Below are positions 44,611 to 56,270 of a DNA stretch of 64,000 nucleotides, in pieces. How positions within the stretch are numbered: position 1 is the stretch's first letter; the number at the start of each line of letters is the position of its first letter. Position numbers and translations under genes: made by a program. The stretch lies in the NCBI GenBank assembly GCA_027943245.1, contig JANDJZ010000161.1, positions 1-64,000 of the forward strand, read 5' to 3'. Under the pieces are notes generated by a model, which searched no databases, was not told the origin of the DNA, and was given only the letters and a program-made list of their open reading frames with translations. This DNA comes from Acanthamoeba sp. SK_2022b. Lineage: Eukaryota; Discosea; Longamoebia; Acanthamoebidae.

Positions 44611-45871
44611 CGCACACTTCACACTCACACGCATGCGCGATAGGAACATCAATCTGTTCCTGCAGTTCGTCATCCACCTACAACCGCAGTACGTGCTGAT
44701 GGAAAACGTGATGGGCCTGGTCACCCTGGGCGAGGGCTACCTCGCTCGCAGCCTGGTCGCCCACATGCTCCAGAACGACTACCAGGTCCGCGTCGCCTGC
44801 GTCCAATGCGGCCAGTACGGCCTGGCCCAGGACAGGTAACCACGTGCCCATTGTCGACAACAAAATGGCCACCACACCACGGGCCTGACGCGATGTGTGT
44901 GCAGGTGGCGCTTCTTCATGATCGCGGCGCGTCGTCCGCTGAGGCTACCGCACTTCCCGAGACCGACGCACTCCTTCCCGTCGCGGGTGGTGGGCAACTT
45001 TCAGGTGAGCCAGCTCCCGGCCGACCTTCGGCTGCTGGTCCACAACTCTTTCCCCACCATCTTCCCGCCGCTCACCGTCATCGAAGCAATTGGCGACCTG
45101 CCCGCCATCACCGAACAAGAAGTCGAAGCGGATAACGAAAGCGAAAGCGAAAGCGATGTCTGGGACGAAGGTGACGCCGACGATGAAGCCGAATCCTACG
45201 ATGAGAACAATGGCGGCGGGGCGAATAGAACGAAAGCGATCAAGAGAGCGAAGACGACAGCGCAACGATTGGCGGATGAGGTGATGGAGCTGGAGAACGA
45301 GGACAAGGACGGTGTGCCCTACTTCTGCCCGCCGTTCTCGCCGTACCAGCGCTTCATGCGCTCCTGGCGGTCCGAGGGCGCGGAAGAGTCGGCCGAGGGC
45401 CGCGGGCTGGTCTACAACAATCAGTCGACGACGCGACAGAACATGCAGCACAGGGCGCTCCAGTGGGAGGGCAAGTTCCACACGATCAAGACCACGCCCG
45501 ACGTCGAGCGAGGCCGAGTGCTCCACCCCACCGGCGCTCGAGTAATCAGGTGAGCTCTTGCCCCCCTCCAAGACTGGGTCGTCGCCGTAGCCCAAGCTGA
45601 GCTCGGCTTGGCCCACCGTAGTGTGCGCGAGTGTGCCCGAGCGCAGGGCTTTCCCGATTACTTTCGCATCAGCGGCGCCCTGGCCATTCAGTATCGCCAG
45701 ATTGGCAACGGTTCGCTCCATGCTTCCGCTTTCGTGCTCTCTTTCGTTCTTTCGTTTCTCACCTCAGGCCACGCAGCTGTGCCGCCGTTGGTTGCCAAGG
45801 CCATTGGCGAGAAGATCGTGTCAGCCAGCCACCGCCAGCGGCGAGCAGACGTCAGGAGTGAGCAAGTGTGA
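40394..45871 (+). CDS. Cytosine-5 DNA methyltransferase with BAH domains (DNMT1/CMT/DIM-2 class)
   Basis: A nuclear DNA methyltransferase. N-terminal exons (about 40394-40669, 40723-40810, 40872-40967, 41119-41291, 41388-41460, 41517-41587, 41678-41750) encode a BAH-type module: [14 protein letters not shown], then [17 protein letters not shown] and [19 protein letters not shown]. The large exons 41821-42980 and 43071-44101 hold two more BAH-like modules, the second ending [19 protein letters not shown], with acidic and Lys/Ala-rich linkers. The catalytic domain begins [20 protein letters not shown] (motif I) and has [19 protein letters not shown] (motif IV, catalytic Cys), [13 protein letters not shown] (motif VI), [18 protein letters not shown] (motif VIII) and a final [13 protein letters not shown] with [17 protein letters not shown] (motif X). 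The target-recognition part carries a disordered Glu/Ser insert. ATG 40394 is a guess; more 5' exons may exist. Two introns have CA tracts. Confidence 0.92.
44314..44371. repeat. (CA)n microsatellite in a BAH methyltransferase intron
   Basis: About 57 nt of CA between the motif II-III exon and the motif IV exon. Confidence 0.95.
44520..44608. repeat. (TC)n(AC)n microsatellite in the next BAH methyltransferase intron
   Basis: About 28 nt of TC then about 60 nt of AC between exons ending 44495 and starting 44644. Confidence 0.95.
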
Positions 45872-45985
45872 AGGGCGGAGGTCGAACAAATATGGTGTAC
45901 AGAGTGGACCAACAAAACAGTAAATAAAAATCGAGCAAATAAATAATTTACTTTATGGCCATGGTGGTTGATCCCACATGCGGGA

Positions 45986-47196
45986 TCACTCAAAGGCGTT
46001 CTCCAGGTCGGCGGCAAACTGAAGCGCCACCTTGATCGTGCGCTCCAGGTGGCTCTTGTTGACGGCTACCCCTTCGGTCTTGGCCAGCGCCAGCGCGAGT
46101 CGAATGATCGTCCTGATCTGACGACTGTACCCACACAACGTCAGCGTCCGGGCCCGCGTGTGTATCCGTGTGCGTGTGCGTATGTGCGGCAACATGTGGT
46201 GGAATGTACCCGTTGAGGTCGTAGTTGCAGAGCTCCTCGGGCTTGATGTCGTTGATGTTGGCTACCTTGAGCAACGTAGCCCAGATCTGCGTGCGCGAGT
46301 CGACCCGCAGGTCCTCGTACTTGATAGCGATGCTGATGCGCGAGTGGAAGGCCTTGTCGAAGCACTTGACCCGATTCGTCGTCAGGAAGCTACGAAGGGG
46401 AGAGAACAAGGGTTAATATTTCATTTAATTTTTAATTCTAGAAATAGAAATTTTTTTAAGCCTTTGGTTATTTTTGTCTATTAATAAAAAATAAATAGGA
46501 TTAAAATATAAGTAAGTTGAGTATGTCGTACAGCACGCCCTGGTGGTACTCGAGCAGGCGCAGGAAGATGCCCACCATCGCATTCCTCTTCACGTCGTTC
46601 TCCGTGCGCTTCTCCAGGACTGCCCACCAACACACATGAGCGACACACGACAGAGGGCTTGTTGGAGGGAGGAGGGGGGGGGCAGTAGCGTACAGACGTC
46701 GGCCTCGTCGAGCAGGATGACGGCGTTCCACGAGCTCGAGACCTCGAGGATCTCGGTGAGCTTCTTCTCGAGCTCGTTGGTGTCCGTGCCCAGCTCGCCC
46801 ACGCTCACCGAGTAGAGGGGCCTGTGCAGCAGCTCGGCCACGGACTCGGCCGTGAGGGTCTTCCCCACGCCCGGGCTGCCGTGCAGCAGGAAGATGCAAC
46901 CGCCGCCCTTGCCGCTGATGATGTCGGCAAAGTCGGCGCTGTTCTCCACCAGCGAGCGGATCAGGACCTTCTTCTCCTCCGGCAACACCAACCTGGTCGA
47001 TCATTTCGTGTGTGTGCGCGCGTGCGGTTAGTGGGATCCGACTACACTACGCGTGAGGCGCGGGGGGGGGGAGAGAGAAAGCAGTACTTGTGGAAGGCCT
47101 GGTCGTCAAACTTGACTTCGGCCAGGCTGTCGACAGCAAACTCGCCCCACTTCTTGGCACTGAACGAGAAGCCCAGGATCGTCGGCCACGCCTGAC

Positions 47197-47257
<61 letters not shown>

Positions 47258-48802
47258 GGGGGGGAGTGTTAGCGGAAGCCGATAGAGCAAGTGGGGGAGA
47301 GGGACAACGCAGCGCTACCATGAACATCTTCTCCTCGGGGATGGCCTCGAAGCTGTTGGTCTGCTGGTTGTACTGGTCCTGGCTGAGGTCGCCCGTGAGG
47401 TCGGCCGAGCGCGAGTTGGGGTTGAGCCGGTTGAAGCTCACGCCGTCGAGCATGCAGCGGCCGTCGGCCTTGTAGAGCTGGTAGCCCCACCAGCCCTCCT
47501 TCTGGGCCAGGTAGCCCTTGTACCTCTGGTAGTGCACGCCCACGGCCAATCGCGCAAACTTGTCGACACACAGAGAGAGAGAGAGAGAGAGAGGTGAGCC
47601 ACACGGATAAGCGCAAAGGCCAGTGGGCCACTAGCGGCGCACCTTGCGTCCGCGCTCGGTGAGGAGCGCTTCGGTGTCGGCGTCGAGCAGGCGCACGGGG
47701 AGCTCGTCCAGCGGCTTGGTGCCGGCGTAGGGCAACACCCGGAAGGACTGCGACGTCGTGTAGAACTACGGGCCAACGCGCGCGTGCGCGTGTCAATGGC
47801 GGGAGGGAGGAGGGGGGAGAGTTTGGGGGGGGAGCGCGCACCTCCTTGCCGTTGGCCTTGATCACCGAGCCCTGCACCTCGAAGCTGGGGAAGATGCCGC
47901 CGCGATAGTGCGAGCTGGCGACCTCGGCGCCCACCGAGTAGTTGGTGTCGGTCTTGCCCATGACCTTCTTGCCCTTGGTGAAGATGTACCACAGGGCCCG
48001 GTAGCTGATCACGCCCTGTCAAGCCAAGCAAGGCGCCCAAGCGTCAGCGGTCCGCGAAACGTGTGCGTGCGGGTCATGTGGGTGGGTGGCGACGGAAGGC
48101 GGGGAGGGGAGGGGGCACCTCGGACAACATGTTGTCGTAGCGCTTGATCATGTCGCCATAGAGAGTGTCGAGGAAGGTGACCACCTCCTCAATGCTCTCG
48201 ACACCGTGGAACTGCTTGAGCTCCGTCCTAACAAAACGTCCCAGGAAGCGCTTAGCAGAGGGCACAGCGGAAGCGCTAAGCACGAGGAGGGGCTCTCGTA
48301 AGAGCAAGTAGAGGTCCTACCTGGCCTGGAACAGCTCGTCGGCTTTGGCCGTGGGCGGGTCCGAGTGCAGCGTGTCTACATGCTGTGCACAAAACACAAA
48401 AATTCAATATTAAAATATTATTAACTTTAAAAAAATAGCAAAAATTAAAATAAATAAATAAATGTCACAGGTGGGCCGCACGACAAAGCCACGGAGGTAG
48501 GTGACGGGCTCCTGGTTGGTGAAGGTGACGACGTGGTCGTAGTCGATGATCTCGTTGGTGTGGGCATGCCGCACTGGCACCTTCTTGACCTCGAAGTTCT
48601 CGTACTTCTGCTCGCCCTCGGCCCCAGCCCCGTCGGTGGTGGCCGACTTGACCGCTTTCTTGTCCTTCTTGTTCATGCGCTCGAGCAGGAGCTCGTTGAG
48701 CTGCCGCAGCTTGGCCAGCTCGCTCTCCTGCTCCTTGAGCTTCTCCTTCAACTCATTCACCTCCTCCTCCTTCTGCGGCTGCTCGTCGGTCTTCGCTTCC
48801 AT
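45986..48802 (-). CDS. AAA ATPase with N-terminal coiled coil
   Basis: The start ATG 48802 gives a charged heptad-like coiled coil (KEEEVNELKEKLKEQESEL), followed by YENFEVKKVPVRHAHTNEI. A middle domain contains GVISYRALWYIFTKGKKV, GGIFPSFEVQGSVIKANG and YKGYLAQKEGWWGYQLYKAD, which resembles the DUF7025 region of fungal AAA proteins as I recall them. The ATPase domain follows: Walker A LLHGSPGVGKTLTAESVAE, Walker B AVILLDEADV, then sensor 1 FLTTNRVKCFDKAFHSRI. The C-terminal helical lid is RTIIRLALALAKTEGVAV and the stop is at 45988-45986. The Walker residues are intact, so it is likely an active remodelling ATPase; the target is unknown. One intron holds a CA tract. Confidence 0.86.
47196..47255. 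repeat. (CA)n microsatellite in an AAA ATPase intron
   Basis: About 58 nt of CA, then a G run. Confidence 0.95.
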
Positions 48803-48937
48803 GTTGTGCGTCGCCAGTGAGTTTGTGTGGGCGTTGTGGTGGGGGAGTTGAGGTCTTTTTAAGTTGGCAGTACAGTGAAACCACCACTTTAAGCGAACAA
48901 CCATTCGCGTGCGGCCGAATGACAATGGGCGATCCTC

Positions 48938-50819
48938 TCATTGGTTGGAGCCTGCCACCAGGCAGCTGTGGTAGCCGCCGACGCCAATGGCCGAAACGCA
49001 GTAGCCGACATCGAGCCGATGTGGCTCTTGATGCGGGTTGACCGGCACATCAACCCTCTCGTTGCCAAACTGGTCGTCTCCACTCACATACACCTGCACA
49101 GGAGCGTGGCGTCAGCACGCACACTACACACGCGCACGAGATGGAGCACAGTCTGTATATACGTGGCCCTCTCGCGTCAGGTAGAGCGTATGCTTCTTGG
49201 CAGCGGCAATGTCGATCACGGTCAGGCTGTCCTTCCGCTGGCTGAAGAAGGGAACCCTGCGCGGCTTCTGCGCCACCGGGCCGCACTCTTCGCCTAGCCC
49301 GAGCTGGCCCAGTTCGCCCACGCCCCAGACCCACACGTCGCCCTCATCGTCCACGGCCACCCCGTGGTCCTTTCCTGGAAACGTGGATGATGACGTCAGA
49401 CGATCGACAGAGAGCAGAGTTAGACAGCGAGAAGGCCACGACCCACCACAGCTTATGGCCATGACCCGCCCCGCTTCGATGCCAGCGATTCGAGTCGGCC
49501 GAGCAGAGAATGGTTGGTCACCGCCGGCGGAGAGCGCCAGCTGGCCCGAGTCGTTTTCGCCCCACGCCCACACCCCGCTCTCTCCGGGGCCTAGATCGCC
49601 GTCGTCGGCCACCACCACGATGGCCATGTTCCAGTTGAAGTTCGATGATATCGCTGAAACGCGTCTGCCCTCCAAGCCCTTTACCTGCAGCGGCGCTGGA
49701 CAGAAGCGCGAGGTCTCCCCTGTTTGACCGACAGCGGGCAAGGCGAGAAGCGGCGTTAGTCGAATGGCCTGGGCTGTCGAGAGCTTCGTTACAGCGTTGG
49801 TGCACCTTGCCCGCACTGGCCTGTGTAGGTGTGTATTGAAGAGGAAAGAGGAGAGCGAGTGAGTGTGAAGGGCCGGGTAGTCACGAGCAGCGGGAGGACA
49901 CCTTCTGCGTTCTTTCCCCATGCAAAGCACTGGCCCTGCGCGGAGAGCGCTATGGCATGCAGTTCTCCGCAGGCCACATCGATTACCTTCACTGCGCTTG
50001 CAAACGGCACCTACCAATATTGGCCGCGAACACAGCAGTTGGTTGTGTTCAAGCATACGATGCACGGTAGAGGCGAGCCTCAATGCTTACCAAGGTGGGC
50101 AGGGACAAGTGGGACTCGGTGGGCTGCCCCGTGGCATGGAAGTAGCCGCAGCCCATCGTGTAGACGTTGCCTTCCCGCGTCACCACGGCGCTGAAGTTGC
50201 CGCCACCCGAGCACGAGATGGCCTTCCCGTCCTGCCACACCGCATCACATGCGCGTCAAGTCTGAGTTACAGGTAGTCCCTCCAAGACGAGGCAAGCCCT
50301 CTGCCAGCAGAGTGCATGGGGTCGTGCCAGCGGCAGCTTGTGCGGGTAGTAGCGGTCTTCGTCGTCGCCAACGCCGAGTTGACCGAGGTAGTTCTGAATC
50401 CGCCCACGCAATTGAGTGCCAGCGCTGATAGGCTCGAGGGCGATTGCCATGTCACAGCACCTTGCCAAAGGCTATGGCGTCGCCACCGGCAGTCAAGGCC
50501 AGCGTGTGGCCAGCCCCGCCACGCACCTTCACCACCAGACACAGATCGGGCACTCTGGTGGGCACGGCCCTATGTTCAGTGTCTCCCAACCCACAGCGCC
50601 CTTGTCGCATGGGAGAGTCAGAGAGCTTGACCAAGGACCAGAAGGCAAAGTGAGGAGCCTACCATAGTCGTTCCTGCCCCAGGTGTAGAGCCTTCCGCTC
50701 GTGTTGGTGTCTTCTTCGCTGCTGGCCAGCCTCAACGGACGTTGCATTGCAAGTGCCGCCGCCAGCGGTTGGGGGGCGGTCCGCGCTGCCCGAGCCGCCA
50801 GTAACGCCTTTAGGTCCAT
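48938..50819 (-). CDS. RCC1-repeat beta-propeller protein
   Basis: The start ATG 50819 gives an Ala/Arg-rich N-terminus, then RCC1 repeats spread over about nine exons: GRLYTWGRNDYG, AGHTLALTAGGDAIAFGK, NYLGQLGVGDDEDRYYPHKL, GNFSAVVTREGNVYTMGCGY, GELHAIALSAQGQCFAWGKN, GVWAWGENDSGQLALSAGG, DEGDVWVWGVGELGQLGLGE and KHTLYLTREGHVY. The last exon reads VYVSGDDQFGNERVDVPV and GVGGYHSCLVAGSNQ before TGA at 48940-48938. That makes about seven blades, as in RCC1-type propellers. Such proteins are guanine exchange factors for Ran or other adaptors; no extra domain points to a partner. The gene is 136 bp from the next one on the same strand. Confidence 0.9.
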
Positions 50820-51883
50820 CCTGCCCCCCCAGTGAGATGGAAAAATAAATCAAAGGGAAACCAAAAACTTTTTTTCTTGCCAACACAAAACAAAAAGATG
50901 TGAATGCTGAAAATATTTATGTCTGAGAATGAGTAAAGGTGAGCTTTGTGCTGATCAATGCCAGATCTAGTGGGCTAGCTAAAGCAGGATAAATGTAGTG
51001 TTGGGAAAATGTGGAACTCAATCAACAAATATCAAAATGGGGGGAGGGGTGTTGAACTGTTCTGTTTGTCCCCTACGATATGCAAGGGAGCTGGACAGCA
51101 TCCACAAATTGAGATGTTAAAAGGTGAGGGTAGTGAGGAGAAAGTTTGAGGGGAGTCAGCACCAAGGCTTCATTGGACACAATAGACACAGGTTCAAGTT
51201 ATACATCCAAACTCCATACAAGACAAGGGAACAACACAACAGCTAATTAACTACATCCCTCACCCACACCACTCCCCATTGCTTAACAACACAAGGACAA
51301 TGATTCCAAAAACAGTGCAGATGATGTGCTTATATGTAAGTCATGTTAAAAAAATGGTGATGGCACCTTTGCCAGAGCAACATCCCAACTTGGCAGTGGT
51401 CAGGCGTGTGGCTGCTGTACCAACACCACACACCCACCACAGGCGGGCCATAGGCCCTACCTCAATTTGGGAAGGGGTCCCTCTGGGGGTGGGTGGGTGG
51501 TGATCAAGCTTCGAACAACACGCCATTGGGCCAAGATATAACGCAACTCGCCATAGGCTGGATACCAAGTGCCAAAATTAATATCTACAAATTAAACAAA
51601 TTCCTTGATTTTGTCTCTATTGCCTCTGCCACAAGACAGCACCTCTCATTGTGTTCGCCAACGTTGACGGGGTATTAGCCAACCACAAGGCTGCGTTCTC
51701 TTGGCGACACGCCTTGCGCGCCTACCCCTGTCTGTTCTTGTTTACTTCTGCCCTGCTCGGAGGAAACGAACGATAGCTTGTAGTCTATTGTATTACCCAC
51801 GTATTGGGCCTCGTTCGTTCATTCTCTGTACGAGCTCTCAAGAGGTCTCTTTCCATTCTCTCCTTCTTGTTTATTGAGCTTCA
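50820..51883. other. Intergenic, divergent promoter region
   Basis: About 1.06 kb between the divergent RCC1-repeat and homeodomain genes. Only short, unsupported ORFs. The sequence is less GC-rich than the exons. I see no repeat or RNA gene. Confidence 0.5.
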
Positions 51884-54183
51884 ATGCAAGCCCCGCTAGC
51901 TTCCCCACAAACGAACAAAAGGTGCGAGGGACGCTCTTCTTCTTCGGAGATGAAGATGGTGGGCGGGGAAGAGGGAAGTTATGAAGAGGAGTTTGGTTTT
52001 CGTTAACCTGACTCAACGCCTTGGCCACGTTAATCCAGGAAACGAACCGATGATGAGACTGGTGCAACCTCTACAGGCCAGGGGGCGACGAGTTCGGCTC
52101 TGTCGTCGGTAGTTGCACCGGCGGCGGCCCCAGCCCCGACGAGTTCGACCTCGCCAACCTCGCCCACGGCAACGCCGACCACCACGACAACAGCTGGATC
52201 GTCGACGCCCACGACAGCGGCGGGGTCGGTTACGAAGAAGACCGAAGGAGGTCAAGGCTCGGACATTATCCTCTCCACTCTTCAGCGCATCGCGACCCGA
52301 TCGCCTCTTACCCTACCGAATGGCGGAGGCCTCAATCGCTCATCCTCGCCACATTCCTTTCTCGGAGGGCAGCATCCATCTTCGATTCCCGCTACCTCGT
52401 CGCAATTGATGATGGCGCCCGACGTGATGGGGAACGGCTACGGTGAGGGTTCGACTTGGAACCCCGTGCCTCCTCAGTTGCCGCCCCAGATGCAGCCCCC
52501 AACCCAACAGCCTCAAAATCACCACCACCAACATCAGCAGCAGGCGCATCTTCAACACCAACCACAGATGCAGCAGATGACGAGCCAACAGCAAATGGCG
52601 CAGCCCCAAGGGATGCAACCACAACAGCTGACGACGCAGCACCAGCACCAGCATCAGCCGCAGCAGACGACGCAGCACTACGTCGTGCAGCATCACCCCG
52701 GCCATCCGCACCATCAGCACCACTACCACCCCCAGCATCCCCATCACCACTTCAACCCCCACAGCCAGCACCATCACGGTACCGCCCTACTTCGCCTTGG
52801 TGAGAAAATTCTTTTTAAAATGATTTTTGCTTTTTTGCCGACCTCACGCTATTGCTATGCGACGCTACGTCGTTTTTGGGATCGCGCAGGTCGGGTCTAC
52901 AAGCCGCGGCCATCGCCCATCCCGTTCGATGACGGCCAGATCCTGCTGCCGTCCTTCGTCTCCTCGCTCTCGTCGGCGTCTGCCCGTTCGTCGTCGCCCC
53001 GCTCGTTCACGGCGTCTACACTCCTCTACCCGCTGCCCGAAGACGAGGAGGCCATGCTACAGGTGCTCGAGATTCCACACCTGCCCAACGACGCCGCCTC
53101 CACCGCTGGCAGCGGCAACAACAACCAGCCGCCGATGCTGAACAACGGCGGCAACGCCCCAAGCAACGACGGGGCCGTCGCCTCGTCGACGACCGCATCC
53201 GGCATGCCGGCCGACTTTGGCGTCGGCGACCCGTCGCAGTTCGTGCCGTCCCAGCACTCGGCCTTCCGGACGCCGCTCAGCAGGCCCATCGCCAAGAAGC
53301 CCGACGGCGGCGGTCCTCACCAGCAGGCGATGCGGCCCCACTCGCCCCAACACGTCATGCCCTCGGGCGCGGGCGGCGCCACGCACGCCCACCAGCAGCA
53401 CTTCCAGCAGCACCAGCACATCCATCACCAGCATCAGCACCAGCACCACCAACACCAGCACCAGCACATCATGCAGCAGCAGCACACGAACGCAGGCATC
53501 TCGCCTCACCAGCTTCAACTGCCTATGCAGCAGCAATTCCAGCAGCAGCCGTCGCAGCAGCCGCAGCCCCAGCAACAGGTTGTGATGCAATCTCCGCAGC
53601 AGCAGCCGCGGCCAGTCGTCCTCGACCGGGAGCAGCAGCTGCAGCAAGTCGAGGGCATCCTTCGAGACGCGCACACCGACAACTCGAGCGCGTGTTCGAA
53701 GAAGGACATCGAGATCTTCACCCATCACGTGGCCATGCAGCGAATGGCCCACGAGAGCATCAAGAAGCGAATCCAGCTCCACAATCAGCAGCAGCAACAG
53801 CAGCAGCAGCAGGGCCGGTCTTCTCCCAGCTCCTCCTCCTCGCCCGATATCGGTCAGGGCTCCGACGGACAGCCCGCCGCGAAGAAGAGCAAGAGGTAAC
53901 ACAACACACAGAACACACACAACGCAACATGCTGACGCGATTTCTTGCTTGGCGCAGCAATCGGAGTCGAACGGACCAGGCGCAGTACCAGCAGCTGGAG
54001 GAGGTGTTCCTGAGGGACCCGCTGCCGTCTCGCAAGACCAAGGAGCGGCTCGCCCAGGAGCTGGGCCTCACGGCGAGGAAGGTGCAGGTCTGGTTCCAGA
54101 ACCGAAGGGCCAAGGAGAGGCGGCAGCTGCGCGAGATGGGCATCAACGACTCCACCATCCTGCCCAACCCGTGGGGCGAGTGA
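51884..54183 (+). CDS. Homeodomain transcription factor with His/Gln-rich regions
   Basis: Four exons (51884-51921, 52039-52799, 52890-53895, 53958-54183) close in phase to 676 residues. The short first exon MQAPLASPQTNKR splices to KRTDDETGATSTG. The long middle is low-complexity: Ser/Thr/Ala-rich, then Gln/His/Pro-rich, with runs of HQHQHHQHQ and a late Gln tract. The homeodomain is C-terminal (about residues 604-660): QYQQLEEVFLRDPLPSRKTK, then KVQVWFQNRRAKERRQ with the invariant Trp-Phe-Gln-Asn-Arg recognition helix. There is no three-residue TALE insertion visible. A nuclear DNA-binding role is secure; the target is unknown. The donor at 52800 (GTGAGA) was preferred over one at about 52778; both keep phase. 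Confidence 0.93.
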
Positions 54184-54489
54184 GTCCCTCATGCCCTTCT
54201 CTCTACCCTTCTTCATGGCGTTACCACTCGCCGTCTTTGTTGTTGTTGTACTCTACCTGTTGCCACGCTTACTTGTGCCAACTTTCCCAATGTACATTCA
54301 TACTTGCCTTTTATCTGACGATGCGTTATTTCCTTATTATTTTTGGTTGCTTTTTTTTCCATTTCGAACCTGTTTTTCTTGCTGGGACTTGCCGCCTCCC
54401 CAACCCGCAGGCCATCCTCATTTATCTCTTTCCAAGCATAATCAAGGCCACAAGTGCACTTGCACGAATCTTCGAAATCAATAACCATA

Positions 54490-55771
54490 ATGGCTGCGAA
54501 GGACTTTGGCTTTGGTACACCTTCTCTTTGTTTTTGTTGTATACAATTACACTATTTAAATATTTTTTATTTTTTATTTTCTTTTCTTTGCACAATATTT
54601 ATGCATTTATTCTTTTTTTTCCCAGGCGTATCGGTGCGTGCGGCCGAGGGCGCAGAGGGTGTGTTCATCCTGCACATGACGGCCAACGAGAACCGCTTCA
54701 ACCCCGACTTCATGGTCGCGCTCAACCGCGCCCTCGACTACGTGGAGCAGTGCGCATCCACTCTACAACTCCTTCAGCTTCTTGTGTTGTTTTTTGCCTT
54801 ACTCCGCCCCTGCGCGCACAGGCACGATGGACCCACCGCGCTGGTCACCGTCGGTGAGGGCAAGTTCTACTCCAACGGTCTCGATCTCGACTACGTGGGC
54901 AGCCACACCGATCAAGTCGAATCCTTCATGAACCAGTATTCTGCATCTCTACCTACCTGTATACATTGCGTGTTGCATGGACTGATGACGATCGTGATGA
55001 TGCAGGTACATGGCCCTCTTGGCTCACTTCCTAATTGCGGGCGTTCCCACCGTGGCCGCGGTTAACGGCCATTGCTTCGCCGGTGGCTTCCTCATGGCCC
55101 TCTCCCACGACTACCGAATCATGCGGTGCGTCGATTGCAGTCGTCTTGGTCTTGGACCCTCATCGCTCACCGCCATCGCTCCCAGGGAGGACCGCGGCTT
55201 CTGCTGCCTGAACGAAGTAGACATCGGGCTCAACCTCTGCCCCGGCATGGCTGCGGTCGCGAGGGCCAAGCTGGAGCGCACCATCTTCAGGGACTCGATC
55301 CTCAACGCCAAGCGCTACTCGGCCCCCGAGGGCGCCAAGGTTGCCTGCCCCTCCTAAGCACTAAGGGAGGCGTGCTGCTGACTGCGGTTGTTGGCGCGGT
55401 CAGGCGGGCTTCATCGACGCGGCGGTCCCCGAGGCCGAGGTGCTGTCGCGCGCCGTGGCGTTGGCCCGGAAGCTGGCACCGAGGGGCGCCAACAAGACCA
55501 TCCTCAGCCAGCTCAAGCAGGTAAAATGAAGGAAATGCCCTGCTTGAACTCTGGAGAGAGCCAGCACTGACGTGTAGTGGCAACAACAACCGACAACAGG
55601 AGATGTACATCGACGCCTACGACAAGCTGACCAAGGGCGGGTGCGTCGTCTCCTGCGCTGCCATCGCCCTTTATAAAATTTTATGAACTGATCCCTTCTC
55701 CTTTCGCTTGGCTGGACGACATCAGGCTCGGCTTGGCTGCTGGCAAATTCGGTGGCAAGGCCAAGCTCTGA
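54490..55771 (+). CDS. Peroxisomal enoyl-CoA hydratase/isomerase (delta3,delta2-enoyl-CoA isomerase-like)
   Basis: A crotonase-fold enzyme of unsaturated fatty acid beta-oxidation. Exon 1 starts at ATG 54490 (MAAKDFGFG) and joins VSVRAAEGAEGVFILHM. The fold blocks follow: NENRFNPDFMVALNRALDYV, VTVGEGKFYSNGLDLDYV (oxyanion-hole strand and first CoA contact), VPTVAAVNGHCFAGGFLMAL (second oxyanion Gly) and GFCCLNEVDIGLNLCPGM, then FRDSILNAKRYSAPEGAKAG. The C-terminus is FGGKAKL, ending in Ala-Lys-Leu, a PTS1-type peroxisomal signal. The FYSNGLDLDY motif is typical of plant and fungal-type enoyl-CoA isomerases. Exons run through about seven segments, the last ending at TGA 55769-55771. Confidence 0.9.
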
Positions 55772-56270
55772 AAACAACACTCGTTGAACACGACGAACGT
55801 CTTGTCTTGACCCAATCTCAGAAGTTTCGTATGACACTGCGCAGTCAAAACCAGAATTGGCTCCACGCTAGGGCTGCGTGGGCTGGCGGGTAGCACAGCG
55901 GTAAGCACATTTCTTTCCTGCACATCAGAGTCGCCGGGGACCTTTTCCTGTTCTGCGGGGATATGCGCCCACAGTCTCAGGCCTGCTCGCTCGCCACAGT
56001 ATTGCTACAATCCCTGGAGCGATTCACCAACTTGCGGTGGGCGTGAGGCAATCCATTCTCAAGCAAGAGAAAACTAATCTCAACGGGAAAACTTTATCTA
56101 AAGGGTTGACTCTCCAAAACGATCGCTTGTGGCCACCAGGTTCGTTGCCGGCGGCCTACAGTCGGTCGTGCTTTAAAAATGGGTTGGGTTGTTGTGTGTA
56201 GGACAGATATCTATCTATCGTGATCACGTTGCAGCCCAGCTACCTGCCCCAGGCAGGATAGTTGGGACGC
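55772..56270. other. Intergenic, convergent gene ends
   Basis: About 500 nt between the convergent isomerase and secreted-protein genes. No supported ORF. A tRNA-like D-arm near 55881-55910 was considered and rejected. Confidence 0.5.

Noticed and set aside
55881..55950. Possible tRNA (A-box-like TAGCACAGCGG and a GCA in a loop-like position)
   Set aside because: No acceptor-stem pairing and no GGTTCGANTCC-type B box at the proper distance.
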